Below are positions 6,891-13,484 of a DNA stretch of 13,484 bases, in pieces. Source of the DNA: Candidatus Omnitrophota bacterium (lineage in GTDB: Bacteria > Hinthialibacterota > Hinthialibacteria > JAKQFZ01). The translations under genes and the position numbers were made by a program. Where the stretch lies: contig JAKQFZ010000362.1 in assembly GCA_029558215.1 (NCBI GenBank), positions 1 through 13,484 of the forward strand, read 5' to 3'. The stretch's first letter is position 1. Every line of letters begins with the position of its first letter. The notes below the pieces were generated by a model. It was given only the letters and a program-made list of their open reading frames with translations, was not told the origin of the DNA and made no database searches.

Positions 6891-7190
6891 ATGCCTAAAG
6901 AGAGAAGACAGTCAGTAAAACCAATGCGTGAGCAAGCGGAGTCCGTACCGGCAACTCCGCAGGCTGTAAAGCCCGATGAGCGTTTCAAACTGTGGGAGTA
7001 CGCTCTGGTCAATCTCATTTTTTGGGCTTTTTGCATGGTTCAATACGTGGTCGTTCGGGTTGTTACCCGGGAATCCCTCGGCTTGATGTTTTTCTTTTCA
7101 TCGTTGGCCATAGGGTTCTCAGTTGTTTCGGTATTGTCATGGTGTTTTGATGCGTTCTATCCGGAAAAGGATACCGAAGACACCTGTTGA
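6891..7190 (+). CDS. Small hypothetical protein with two membrane segments
   Basis: This gene encodes about 99 residues. The first 40 or so are polar and rich in Arg, Glu and Pro. Two hydrophobic stretches follow: LVNLIFWAFCMVQYVVVRVV, and from MFFFSSLAIGFSV to about SWCF. The tail is short and acidic (YPEKDTEDTC). This suggests both ends face the cytosol with a short hairpin in the membrane. I do not recognise the family. The start is uncertain: ATG 6891 has a weak purine stretch (AAGAGA, 6881-6886) just before it, while ATG 6873 would add six residues and has no ribosome site nearby. The candidate promoter at 6773 supports a separate transcript. The hydrophobic pattern argues that it is real rather than a chance frame. 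Confidence 0.5.
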   Translation: MPKERRQSVKPMREQAESVPATPQAVKPDERFKLWEYALVNLIFWAFCMVQYVVVRVVTRESLGLMFFFSSLAIGFSVVSVLSWCFDAFYPEKDTEDTC

Positions 7191-7395
7191 TCCGAAATCC
7201 GCAACGCATGCTTCTCTGCACGTTTCCTATCTTTGTTTGAGGAACCGACTGGTTCGTCGTGGAATTCAACTGTGTCCCTGTGCGCTTGCATGAGGGCTGT
7301 GCTCTATGCAGAGAGTTCGTATATGGAGCGACTGGCACTTGGAGAGGTCATCGCCCACACGCCCGCAGGTGCCAACCTGCTCTAGAGGAAGATTG
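7191..7395 (+). promoter_or_regulatory. Structured leader upstream of nnr
   Basis: This 205-nt gene-free stretch holds several hairpins. GAACC-GACT-GGTTC lies at 7242-7255. A ten-pair stem (TGCAT plus AGGGC pairing with GCTCT plus ATGCA, one G bulge, loop TGT) lies at 7287-7310. Near the gene two stems compete: TGGCACTTG (7333-7341) with CAGGTGCCA (7366-7374), or GCAGGT (7365-7370) with ACCTGC (7375-7380). The second ends four bases before the ribosome site AGAGGA (7384-7389). I recognise no known riboswitch, tRNA, 6S or SRP RNA. Confidence 0.35.
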
Positions 7396-8973
7396 ATGAA
7401 AGTCGTTACTGGAAAGACCATGGCCGACCTGGATCGAAGAGCCATCCAGGAACATGGGATTCCCAGCCTTCAACTGATGGAGAAGGCGGGATACGGTGCC
7501 ATGGAAATCCTCCTCAGAAGATTCGAACCGTGTCCGGAAAGTCGAATTGTCATCATTGCCGGCTGCGGCAACAACGGTGGAGATGGCTTCGTCCTCGCCC
7601 GCCTTCTGCAGGAGAAAGGCTTTGTTCCCACTGTATGGATTGCTTCAACTCCCGACCGACTCAAGGGAGACGCACTCGAGAACTACAAACGGTACAGCGC
7701 AATGGCAAAGCCCGTTTCACTGCTCACGGGTGAAAAGGATTTAGACGTCTTGGCGGATTCATGCGCTTGTGCTGACGTGATCGTGGATGCGCTGCTGGGC
7801 ACCGGATTCCGGGGTCAGGTGCAGTCGCCCTATCTCGAGATTATCGAGACCATGAATAAGTCCTTCGCGAAAGTGCTCGCCATGGACGTTCCCTCCGGCC
7901 TGAATGCCGATGACGGGACAGTTTCTGGCGCCTGCGTTAAGGCCGATGTGACCGCAACAATGCAGTTGCCAAAACTTGGGTTGCTTGTGCCACCTGGGGT
8001 TGACTTCGCGGGTGATATCGAAGTTATTCCTCTGGAATTTCCAAAGGAACTGCTTGTGAATGATGGCCATTCTCCAGAGTTTCTGACTGAAAGAGACGTG
8101 GCTTCTCTGCTACCGATCCGAGAACGTTCCGCTCACAAAGGCACTGCTGGCCATCTGCTGATTCTTGCCGGATCGCCAGGTCTGACTGGAGCGGCGGCAT
8201 TGGCTGCCGAGAGTGCTGTAAGGAGTGGTGCAGGACTGGTCACATTGGGCGTTCCGGAAAGCCTGAATCCGATATTGGAGACCAAGGTCACCGAGCCAAT
8301 GACTCTGCCCCTGCCCGAGACAGGCGATCACACGCTGCGCCTCAGGGCTCTGGATGTTCTCGCGCCACAGTTGGATCGTTTCACGGCGGTTGCCATCGGT
8401 CCTGGCTTGGGGAGAGATGGGGAGACGGGGATGCTTCTTCGAGAGTTCCTCAAGATCGTCCAAGTACCTGTTGTCCTGGACGCAGATGGCATCTATCCTC
8501 TGAACTCCGGTGATGTGGAGTTGGTTCATTCAAGAGGAATGCGAATCATTACACCCCATCCGGGTGAGTTGAGCCGATTCAGGGGCATTCCGACAGCAGC
8601 CATTCAGCAGGACAGACTTGGGCAAGCATTGGCAACTGCAAAAGAAAATGGAATCACCGTTGTCCTGAAAGGGGCAATGACAGTCATCGCGGAACCCTCT
8701 GGGGCTGTTTCGATAAACTCCACTGGGAACCCGGCGATGGCATCAGGAGGTATGGGTGATGTTCTGACGGGGGTGCTCGGAGCGCTTCTGGCGCAGGGCT
8801 TATCCCTTCAGGCATCGGCAAGATTGGGAGTTTTTGTACATGGGCTGGCCGCGGATAGACTGGTCGCCCGGACTGGAGCGATGGCTCTCATGGCCTCTCA
8901 GGTCTCTGAGGAGCTGACTGGAGCCTTCGCACAACTGAAGACTTGGAGGTTAAGAAAGACATGTTGCAGATGA
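7396..8973 (+). CDS. nnr: Bifunctional NAD(P)H-hydrate epimerase / ADP-dependent NAD(P)H-hydrate dehydratase
   Basis: This 525-residue enzyme repairs NADHX and NADPHX, the hydrated damage products of NAD(P)H. The N-terminal YjeF_N epimerase domain (about 1-220) shows GCGNNGGDGFVLARLL from residue 56 (Asp63) and DVPSGLNADDG. The C-terminal ribokinase-like dehydratase domain (about 230-515) shows HKGTAGHLLILAGS, AIGPGLGRDGETG, VVLDADG, TPHPGELSRF and the anion-hole segment ASGGMGDVLTG with Asp455. Length and domain order are normal for the fused bacterial form. The start at 7396 (MKVVTGKTMADLD) follows AGAGGA at 6 nt; an upstream in-frame ATG at 7306 adds residues unlike the family. The 3' end overlaps rny by 13 nt and contains its ribosome site. 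Confidence 0.95.
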   Translation: MKVVTGKTMADLDRRAIQEHGIPSLQLMEKAGYGAMEILLRRFEPCPESRIVIIAGCGNNGGDGFVLARLLQEKGFVPTVWIASTPDRLKGDALENYKRYSAMAKPVSLLTGEKDLDVLADSCACADVIVDALLGTGFRGQVQSPYLEIIETMNKSFAKVLAMDVPSGLNADDGTVSGACVKADVTATMQLPKLGLLVPPGVDFAGDIEVIPLEFPKELLVNDGHSPEFLTERDVASLLPIRERSAHKGTAGHLLILAGSPGLTGAAALAAESAVRSGAGLVTLGVPESLNPILETKVTEPMTLPLPETGDHTLRLRALDVLAPQLDRFTAVAIGPGLGRDGETGMLLREFLKIVQVPVVLDADGIYPLNSGDVELVHSRGMRIITPHPGELSRFRGIPTAAIQQDRLGQALATAKENGITVVLKGAMTVIAEPSGAVSINSTGNPAMASGGMGDVLTGVLGALLAQGLSLQASARLGVFVHGLAADRLVARTGAMALMASQVSEELTGAFAQLKTWRLRKTCCR

Positions 8974-10541
8974 TTATGGGCATATCGGAAATGGGCTGGG
9001 CAATGGTGGCTTGCGCTTCCCTTGCGTGCCTGGTGATTGGCTATCTGTTTCGGAAGTACACGACAGAATCCAAGACCGAGAGTGCTGAGAAACTGGCCGC
9101 TCGAATCGTAGAAGAGGCCGAGAAGGAAGCTCAGACCAAGAGGCGCGAGGCTGTTCTGGAAGCAAAAGACCACCTCTTTGCCGAGAAGACCAAGTTCGAG
9201 CAGGAGACACGTGAGATTCGTCAGGAACTCCATGGTCTGGAGAAGAAACTGAGCAAGCGTGAAGACAATCTCGACAAGCGTTCGGAGGCAATTGAGAAAA
9301 AGGAACGTGAGATTCAGTCACAGTCACAGAAGTTGAAGAACGACGAAGACAAGTTCCAGGAGAAGCAGAAGGAGCTAGACCAACTTGTCGCCAAGCAGAT
9401 CACCCAACTGGAGAAACTCGCCAACCTTTCTACGGAAGAGGCCAAGCAGCTTCTCCTGAGCACGTTGGAGCAGGAACTGGTGCGCGAGCAGGCAGTTCTG
9501 ATTCGGCGCGTCACCGAGGAAACCAAGGAACAGGCCAAGAAGAAGGCCAGAGAGATCATTACAACGGCGATTGAGCGTTGCGCCTCCGATCAGGTTGTGG
9601 AGTCCACCGTCAGCTCGGTCTCGCTGCCCAGTGACGAAATGAAGGGTCGAATCATCGGTCGAGAAGGCCGCAACATCCGCTCTTTTGAGGCCATCACGGG
9701 AATCAACCTCGTCATTGATGACACTCCGGAGGCGGTTGTTCTCTCGGGCTACGATCCCGTACGTCGCGAGATTGCCCGCAGAACACTCGAGAAACTCATT
9801 CAAGATGGCAGAATTCATCCAGGTCGGATCGAGGAACTCTTCAACAAAACCACCAAAGAAGTGGACGAGATTATCATGGAAGAAGGCCAACAGGCGGCTT
9901 TCGACGTCGGAGTACACGAGCTGCACTCAGAGATGATCCGCTTCTTGGGTCGCTTGAAATTCCGTTCTTCCTATGGTCAGAATGTGCTTCAGCATTCCAT
10001 CGAAGTCGCCAGACTGGCTGCGATTATGGCCAGTGAACTGGGTGCAGACTTCGAGCTGAGCAAGCGCGCTGGCTTGTTGCACGACATCGGCAAATCGGTT
10101 GACTTTGAAATGGAAGGAACTCACGCCAAGATCGGTGCCGATCTTGCTAAACGGTACAACGAATCTTACAAGATCGTGCATGCCATCGCCGCTCACCATG
10201 AAGACGAAGAGGCTCACACCATCGAGGCTGTCCTGGTGGCTGCCGCAGACGCCATCTCAGCAGCCCGACCGGGAGTTCGTCGAGAGACTCTTGAGACCTA
10301 TGTCAAGCGTCTGGAGAAACTCGAAGAGGTCGCCAACTCCTTCTCGGGAGTTGAACGCAGCTTCGCGATTCAGGCCGGAAGAGAACTTCGAATCCTGGTG
10401 GAGCCAGATGAAATTGACGATCTGGAGTCCGTCAAACTCGCTCGAGAGATACGCAATAGAATCGAGCAGGAGATGGAATATCCTGGACAGATAAAAATTT
10501 CCGTGATACGAGAAACTCGGGCGGTCGAATACGCCAAGTAG
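8961..10541 (+). CDS. rny: Ribonuclease Y
   Basis: This is a 526-residue membrane-anchored endoribonuclease that starts mRNA decay. A single N-terminal membrane helix (about 9-27) is followed by a long charged coiled coil (about 30-200), rich in Glu, Lys and Gln. Next come a KH RNA-binding domain around KGRIIGREGRNIR (Lys228 to Arg240), an HD metal-dependent domain (HSIEVARLA with His345; LLHDIGK with His374-Asp375; AAHHEDEEAH), and a C-terminal helical domain ending EYPGQIKISVIRE. Domain order and length match the family. I start it at ATG 8961, which has GGAGG (8945-8949) 11 nt upstream. A TTG at 8943 would include that ribosome site in the coding region, and ATG 8970 is a less likely choice. 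The start lies within nnr, so the two are translationally coupled. Confidence 0.96.
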   Translation: MLQMIMGISEMGWAMVACASLACLVIGYLFRKYTTESKTESAEKLAARIVEEAEKEAQTKRREAVLEAKDHLFAEKTKFEQETREIRQELHGLEKKLSKREDNLDKRSEAIEKKEREIQSQSQKLKNDEDKFQEKQKELDQLVAKQITQLEKLANLSTEEAKQLLLSTLEQELVREQAVLIRRVTEETKEQAKKKAREIITTAIERCASDQVVESTVSSVSLPSDEMKGRIIGREGRNIRSFEAITGINLVIDDTPEAVVLSGYDPVRREIARRTLEKLIQDGRIHPGRIEELFNKTTKEVDEIIMEEGQQAAFDVGVHELHSEMIRFLGRLKFRSSYGQNVLQHSIEVARLAAIMASELGADFELSKRAGLLHDIGKSVDFEMEGTHAKIGADLAKRYNESYKIVHAIAAHHEDEEAHTIEAVLVAAADAISAARPGVRRETLETYVKRLEKLEEVANSFSGVERSFAIQAGRELRILVEPDEIDDLESVKLAREIRNRIEQEMEYPGQIKISVIRETRAVEYAK

Positions 10542-10582
10542 CAGAGAACTGGTGCGGGAAACGGATTGATGTTGTTGATGAC

Positions 10583-10609
10583 GCTTGGCCGAAACCAGGC
10601 AATGCTTTG
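10583..10609 (+). terminator. Short hairpin plus T-rich tract between rny and the ymdB-like gene
   Basis: GCTTGG (10583-10588) pairs with CCAGGC (10595-10600), one G-T pair, with loop CCGAAA. After four bases comes a T-rich stretch (10605 onward). The stem is short and offset from the T tract, so it is at most a weak terminator or attenuator ahead of the next gene's ribosome site (GAGGG, 10614-10618). Confidence 0.25.
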
Positions 10610-10627
10610 TTTTGAGGGATGAGTGCC

Positions 10628-11419
10628 ATGAGTTTTAACGTATTGATGGTCGGGGACATTGTTGGGAGACCTGGGCGCAAGATCCTTACGGAAATGCTGC
10701 CCAGGTTCCGCGCTGACTACTCGATTCATTTCGCAGTTGTCAACGCAGAGAATGCCGCATCGGGAAAGGGAATCACCAAATCCATCGCAGAGGATTTCCT
10801 TTCTCTTGGCGCGGATGTGTTGACGCTGGGAAATCATGTGTGGGACAATAAGGATATTCTCGGCTCGCTGGACAATGAAAGACTTTTGAGACCGGCCAAT
10901 TATCCTCCCGTCGGAGTTCCCGGTCATGGCATCTTTCGCTGCCAGCTTCCTTCAGGCGTCAAGATTACGGTCGTTCATCTGATGGGGCGCGTCTTCATGA
11001 CCCCAATTGACTGCCCCTTTCGAACAATGGACAAGATTCTCGAAGAGGTCGCTCCAGGTGAGATTGTTCTGGTGGACTTTCATGCGGAAGCGACCTCCGA
11101 GAAGAAAGCTCTCGCCTGTTATCTGGACGGACGCGTGTCCGTGCTCTGCGGCACACACACCCATGTGCAGACGGCCGATGAACAGATACTCCCGAACGGA
11201 ACGGCTTTTATCTCTGACATCGGGATGACGGGGCCCCATGCCGGGATCATCGGCATGAGAAGCAAGGAGATTCTGGAACGGTTCCTGACACAGATGCCGG
11301 CCAAATATGAAGTGGGTGAAGGGGATGAAAAGTTCCAAGCCCTGTTCGTTCAACTCAACGAGCAGACTGGCAAGGCGGTGACCGTTGAACGCATCAACTT
11401 TGATGTTCAGCAGGACTGA
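10628..11419 (+). CDS. ymdB: YmdB-family metallophosphoesterase (TIGR00282 type)
   Basis: This 263-residue dinuclear-metal phosphodiesterase belongs to the family of Bacillus subtilis YmdB, which hydrolyses 2',3'-cyclic nucleotides such as 2',3'-cAMP. Metal and active-site motifs are intact: GDIVGRPGR (Asp10), NAENAASGKG (Glu41, Asn42), LGNHVWDN (Asn69, His70), DFHAEATSEK (His152) and GTHTHVQTAD (His177, His179). Length is normal. I chose ATG 10628 because GAGGG ends 9 nt before it; the in-frame ATG 10619 lies only one base after that site. The protein is soluble. The rny-ymdB neighbourhood is conserved in many bacteria, and YmdB affects RNA decay and biofilm or motility choices in Bacillus. 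The 86-nt gap suggests the same operon, possibly with an attenuating hairpin. Confidence 0.92.
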   Translation: MSFNVLMVGDIVGRPGRKILTEMLPRFRADYSIHFAVVNAENAASGKGITKSIAEDFLSLGADVLTLGNHVWDNKDILGSLDNERLLRPANYPPVGVPGHGIFRCQLPSGVKITVVHLMGRVFMTPIDCPFRTMDKILEEVAPGEIVLVDFHAEATSEKKALACYLDGRVSVLCGTHTHVQTADEQILPNGTAFISDIGMTGPHAGIIGMRSKEILERFLTQMPAKYEVGEGDEKFQALFVQLNEQTGKAVTVERINFDVQQD

Positions 11420-11468
11420 GCACCTTTGACCCTGATTCTCCGTTGCCGTACAGTCTGAAGCGTCCGCC

Positions 11469-12878
11469 TCATCTGTCAGATTCTCGGAGCAACCAATAGA
11501 CAGTGCTCTTTTCTTTGTCACCCAATGGGGATTGAGGCACTCTGACCTTCTTCAGATTCTGTTTGTAGATACCATGATAGGCTCTGTTGATCTCACTGAC
11601 GATTTCGTAGAGCCGTTCATGTTGTTCCGGTGTCACTGGCATCACGGCATCGGGTCTGTCTTCGCTGGTATTCTTATTGGATGCCATGTGAACATCCACC
11701 ATCTCATTCCAGCTGTAGAAACCCAAACCACTGCAGTAGGCCGCGGCCTCTGAGGCAAAGAGATTCGCAATCTCTTTCCGGTCAAGCGTCGGGTCACCAG
11801 GCCCCTGACACGGAGAGATTCGATGATTGATAATCACGTGCTTCCCCGTGCGTTTGGTAAAGTCCAGAAGAGCACGACGGGTCGCCGTGTCTGAGATTCC
11901 CCCACCGCGAGCAAAGAGGATGTCGGCATGGTCGGCAATCTCGGTGATGGCAGCCATCGAGATCTGGTAACCCCATGCGTGCGGATGTTCATCAGCAATT
12001 GCATAGGGGATTTCAGTGGCGATCAGCGCATTCGGATGCTTCTCGCGCACACCTGCTCGAACCACCGAGAGCATATCCGAGATGATCTCGGCTCGGAAAA
12101 GGAGGTGATCTCTGACAGGCTTTGAGATGGCTCGTTGCCGCACGTCCACGGCTCGCTCATAGTCGAATACAAAAGAGTCTCTGGGGTCAACCTGATAGAA
12201 ACTCTCATACTCAGTACCGTAGGCACGGTTGAGGTTTTCGACAGATTTGTACTTGTTGCGGAGCCAACGGCAGAAATGCATCCTGGCTTGAGCATCGTTT
12301 GCAGCGGCGTGCCAATGCCAACCGGTCTCGGCGCTCAACGCCACAACGGGACACGGTTTGCCTTCAACGAGAACATGGCACAATGCCTGGTCTTTGTATC
12401 GGTCTATGTAGTCCACTGCATAAGCAATGGCAGACTCAATTGTTCCCGAACCGTAGGGTCTGAACCCGTATTCGTCCACAGAAACAGCGGCACCGTATCT
12501 TTCCTGCAACCAGGCGCGTCGAGGCTCGGTCGCCATGTTGCCGAAAACCGTCAGACCCAGCCACGGGATGATCTCCAGACCGGTCTGCTTTGCGAGGCGA
12601 TGCTCTCGATCGAGGATCGCGAAATCGTTGGGGATCGCTTGGCAGGCCTCATGGTCAATGAACAAAACATTGAAACCGGCATCGCGAATCCTCTGCATCT
12701 CCTGCAGATTGAACTCCTCGTAACTCGCCCAAGGCTCCCACCAGTGAAAGTAGTAGATCCCGACAAACGGCTCTCCACTCTGGAGTCGAAGAGGAGACTT
12801 CACCTTCAGTGTTCGACCTTCAGCGAAACTTGAAGCAGACAGAAACAGAACGAGTGTCATGATGATCGTCTTGTGCAT
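11469..12878 (-). CDS. Secreted GH42-like TIM-barrel glycosidase, possibly C-terminally shortened
   Basis: This is a 469-residue protein with a signal peptide (MHKTIIMTLVLFLSASSFA, likely cut after Ala19). The TIM-barrel domain resembles family GH42/beta-galactosidase-like proteins: PFVGIYYFHWWEPW, EMQRIRDAGFNVLFID, and the helix MHFCRWLRNKYKSVENLNRA typical of GH42. Candidate catalytic acids are Glu184 (LSAETGWHW), Glu289 (IATEIPY) and Glu392 (FYSWNEMVD); I cannot decide which pair acts. The start at 12878 follows GGAGG (12884-12888) by 5 nt, and the signal peptide begins there. It ends at STVYWLLRESDR, which looks like the opening strand of a C-terminal beta domain that is missing. It lies 35 nt after another glycosidase-type gene, in a likely operon. 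It may cleave beta-galactosides, but the substrate is not proven. Confidence 0.65.
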   Translation of the reverse strand: MHKTIIMTLVLFLSASSFAEGRTLKVKSPLRLQSGEPFVGIYYFHWWEPWASYEEFNLQEMQRIRDAGFNVLFIDHEACQAIPNDFAILDREHRLAKQTGLEIIPWLGLTVFGNMATEPRRAWLQERYGAAVSVDEYGFRPYGSGTIESAIAYAVDYIDRYKDQALCHVLVEGKPCPVVALSAETGWHWHAAANDAQARMHFCRWLRNKYKSVENLNRAYGTEYESFYQVDPRDSFVFDYERAVDVRQRAISKPVRDHLLFRAEIISDMLSVVRAGVREKHPNALIATEIPYAIADEHPHAWGYQISMAAITEIADHADILFARGGGISDTATRRALLDFTKRTGKHVIINHRISPCQGPGDPTLDRKEIANLFASEAAAYCSGLGFYSWNEMVDVHMASNKNTSEDRPDAVMPVTPEQHERLYEIVSEINRAYHGIYKQNLKKVRVPQSPLGDKEKSTVYWLLRESDR

Positions 12879-12913
12879 TACCGCCTCCAAAGAGAAGTGT
12901 GTTGGTTCATCAA

Positions 12914-13484
12914 TCACTTGCCAACAAGAACGGCAAGTCGCCAATCGGTTGTTGACAATTCACAATCCAGCCCGACAGCGGAACGCTGCAACTCGATCTC
13001 CTGGTCGGAAATCAGCTCACGGACAAAGTTTGACCGAAACAAGTCCTGCCGAAACCTCAGATGCGCCTCTCTCTTGTCCTTGGGCATAAAGACGAATACG
13101 ACTTTCCGCTCTCCCGATTGCCCCAACTTGACATAAACAAAGGAGTCCTGCTCAACAGGCGGACTCAGGACTTCGATGTCCGGAGTCCAACCTGAACGTC
13201 TGACCATCGTCTCCACAAACTGCTCAAAGTCCATGGTGGGACAGGCAGTGTACGCTTCCGCAACGTAGGTCGCACATTGGATGATTCGACCTTTACCAAC
13301 CAGTGTCTCCAAAACAACGGAACCTTCTTTGTGTTGGCTCCATACCTCACCATCGGCATGTTGAAGAGGGGTTTGCCACTGTGTTGCAGGCAGGTTGAAC
13401 TTCCTCTCGTCAACCCTCACACTGATGGTGGGTGCCGTGAGTTGGCAACGGCCGACTTCAAGACTTCCGGTCAAACGAGCGAGA
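12914..13484 (-). CDS. C-terminal part of a beta-galactosidase-type (GH42-like) protein, 5' end beyond window
   Basis: The open frame runs off the window edge at 13484; 189 complete codons plus the stop are visible. The pattern VGKGRIIQCATYVAEAY (a strand carrying a Gly-Lys-Gly turn) followed by FEQFVETMVRRSGWTPDIEV is like the trimerisation/beta-sandwich end of GH42 and related glycoside hydrolases. The next part, KVVFVFMPKDKREAHLRFRQ then VRELISDQEIEL, resembles the final domain, in which an F-V-x-N-like strand precedes D-L-L-x-G-like residues. Ser-Asp-Gln replaces those last residues here. The catalytic barrel must lie outside the window, so the activity is uncertain. It is followed at 35 nt by the secreted GH42-like gene, suggesting a glycan-degrading operon. 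Confidence 0.45.
   Translation of the reverse strand, partial: LARLTGSLEVGRCQLTAPTISVRVDERKFNLPATQWQTPLQHADGEVWSQHKEGSVVLETLVGKGRIIQCATYVAEAYTACPTMDFEQFVETMVRRSGWTPDIEVLSPPVEQDSFVYVKLGQSGERKVVFVFMPKDKREAHLRFRQDLFRSNFVRELISDQEIELQRSAVGLDCELSTTDWRLAVLVGK

Noticed and set aside
7191..7395. tRNA, 6S RNA, SRP RNA or known riboswitch in the nnr leader
   Set aside because: No T-loop consensus, no SRP GGAAG-type loop and no 6S-like open central bubble were found. Only unclassified hairpins remain.
8943..8960. TTG start for rny at 8943
   Set aside because: It would place the GGAGG ribosome site inside the coding region. ATG 8961 uses that site at an acceptable 11-base distance.
12135..12833. 232-residue plus-strand frame opposite the GH42-like gene
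   Set aside because: The minus-strand gene has a signal peptide, ribosome site and recognisable domain. The opposite frame has none of these.

Overview
The window reads as an ordinary chromosomal stretch from a mid-GC bacterium, probably an uncultured lineage. Housekeeping genes (coaC, nnr, rny, a ymdB-type phosphodiesterase) sit beside carbohydrate-active genes (a BNR/sialidase-like protein and two glycosidase-type genes) and a large YYY-family (DUF2298) membrane protein fused to an NHL propeller. That mix recalls glycosidase-rich candidate phyla near the PVC/FCB groups or Hydrogenedentota/Sumerlaeota, but this placement is a guess. I see no rRNA, tRNA, CRISPR array, insertion sequence or phage gene.

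Layout: (1) 1-3642, plus strand: the 3' end of a stand-alone phosphopantothenoylcysteine decarboxylase (CoaC), 27 nt, then a 1056-residue membrane protein with a C-terminal beta-propeller, closed by a good rho-independent terminator at 3651-3677. (2) 3812-5129, minus strand: a two-gene operon in which a YtrA-type GntR repressor overlaps a DUF6159-like membrane protein by 8 nt. A TTGACA promoter and a perfect TACTA-N3-TAGTA palindrome lie in front. (3) 5438-6766, plus: a BNR-repeat sialidase-like protein without a signal peptide. (4) about 6891-7190, plus: a small protein with two membrane segments. (5) 7396-11419, plus: nnr (NAD(P)HX repair), rny (RNase Y, overlapping nnr by 13 nt) and a YmdB-family phosphodiesterase. 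A 205-nt leader with competing hairpins lies before nnr. (6) 11469-13484, minus: a secreted GH42-like TIM-barrel protein and, just upstream, the 3' end of a probable beta-galactosidase-type gene that runs off the window.

Functionally, coaC belongs to coenzyme A synthesis. nnr repairs damaged NAD(P)H and is translationally tied to RNase Y, whose neighbour YmdB is a known partner in other bacteria. The GntR/DUF6159 pair looks like a self-regulated membrane-protein operon. The glycosidase and sialidase-like genes suggest use of complex glycans. The points most worth a second look are the DUF2298-NHL fusion, the CoaC clamp with Ser where E. coli Dfp has its active-site Cys, the nnr leader RNA, and the possible loss of a C-terminal domain from the GH42-like protein.
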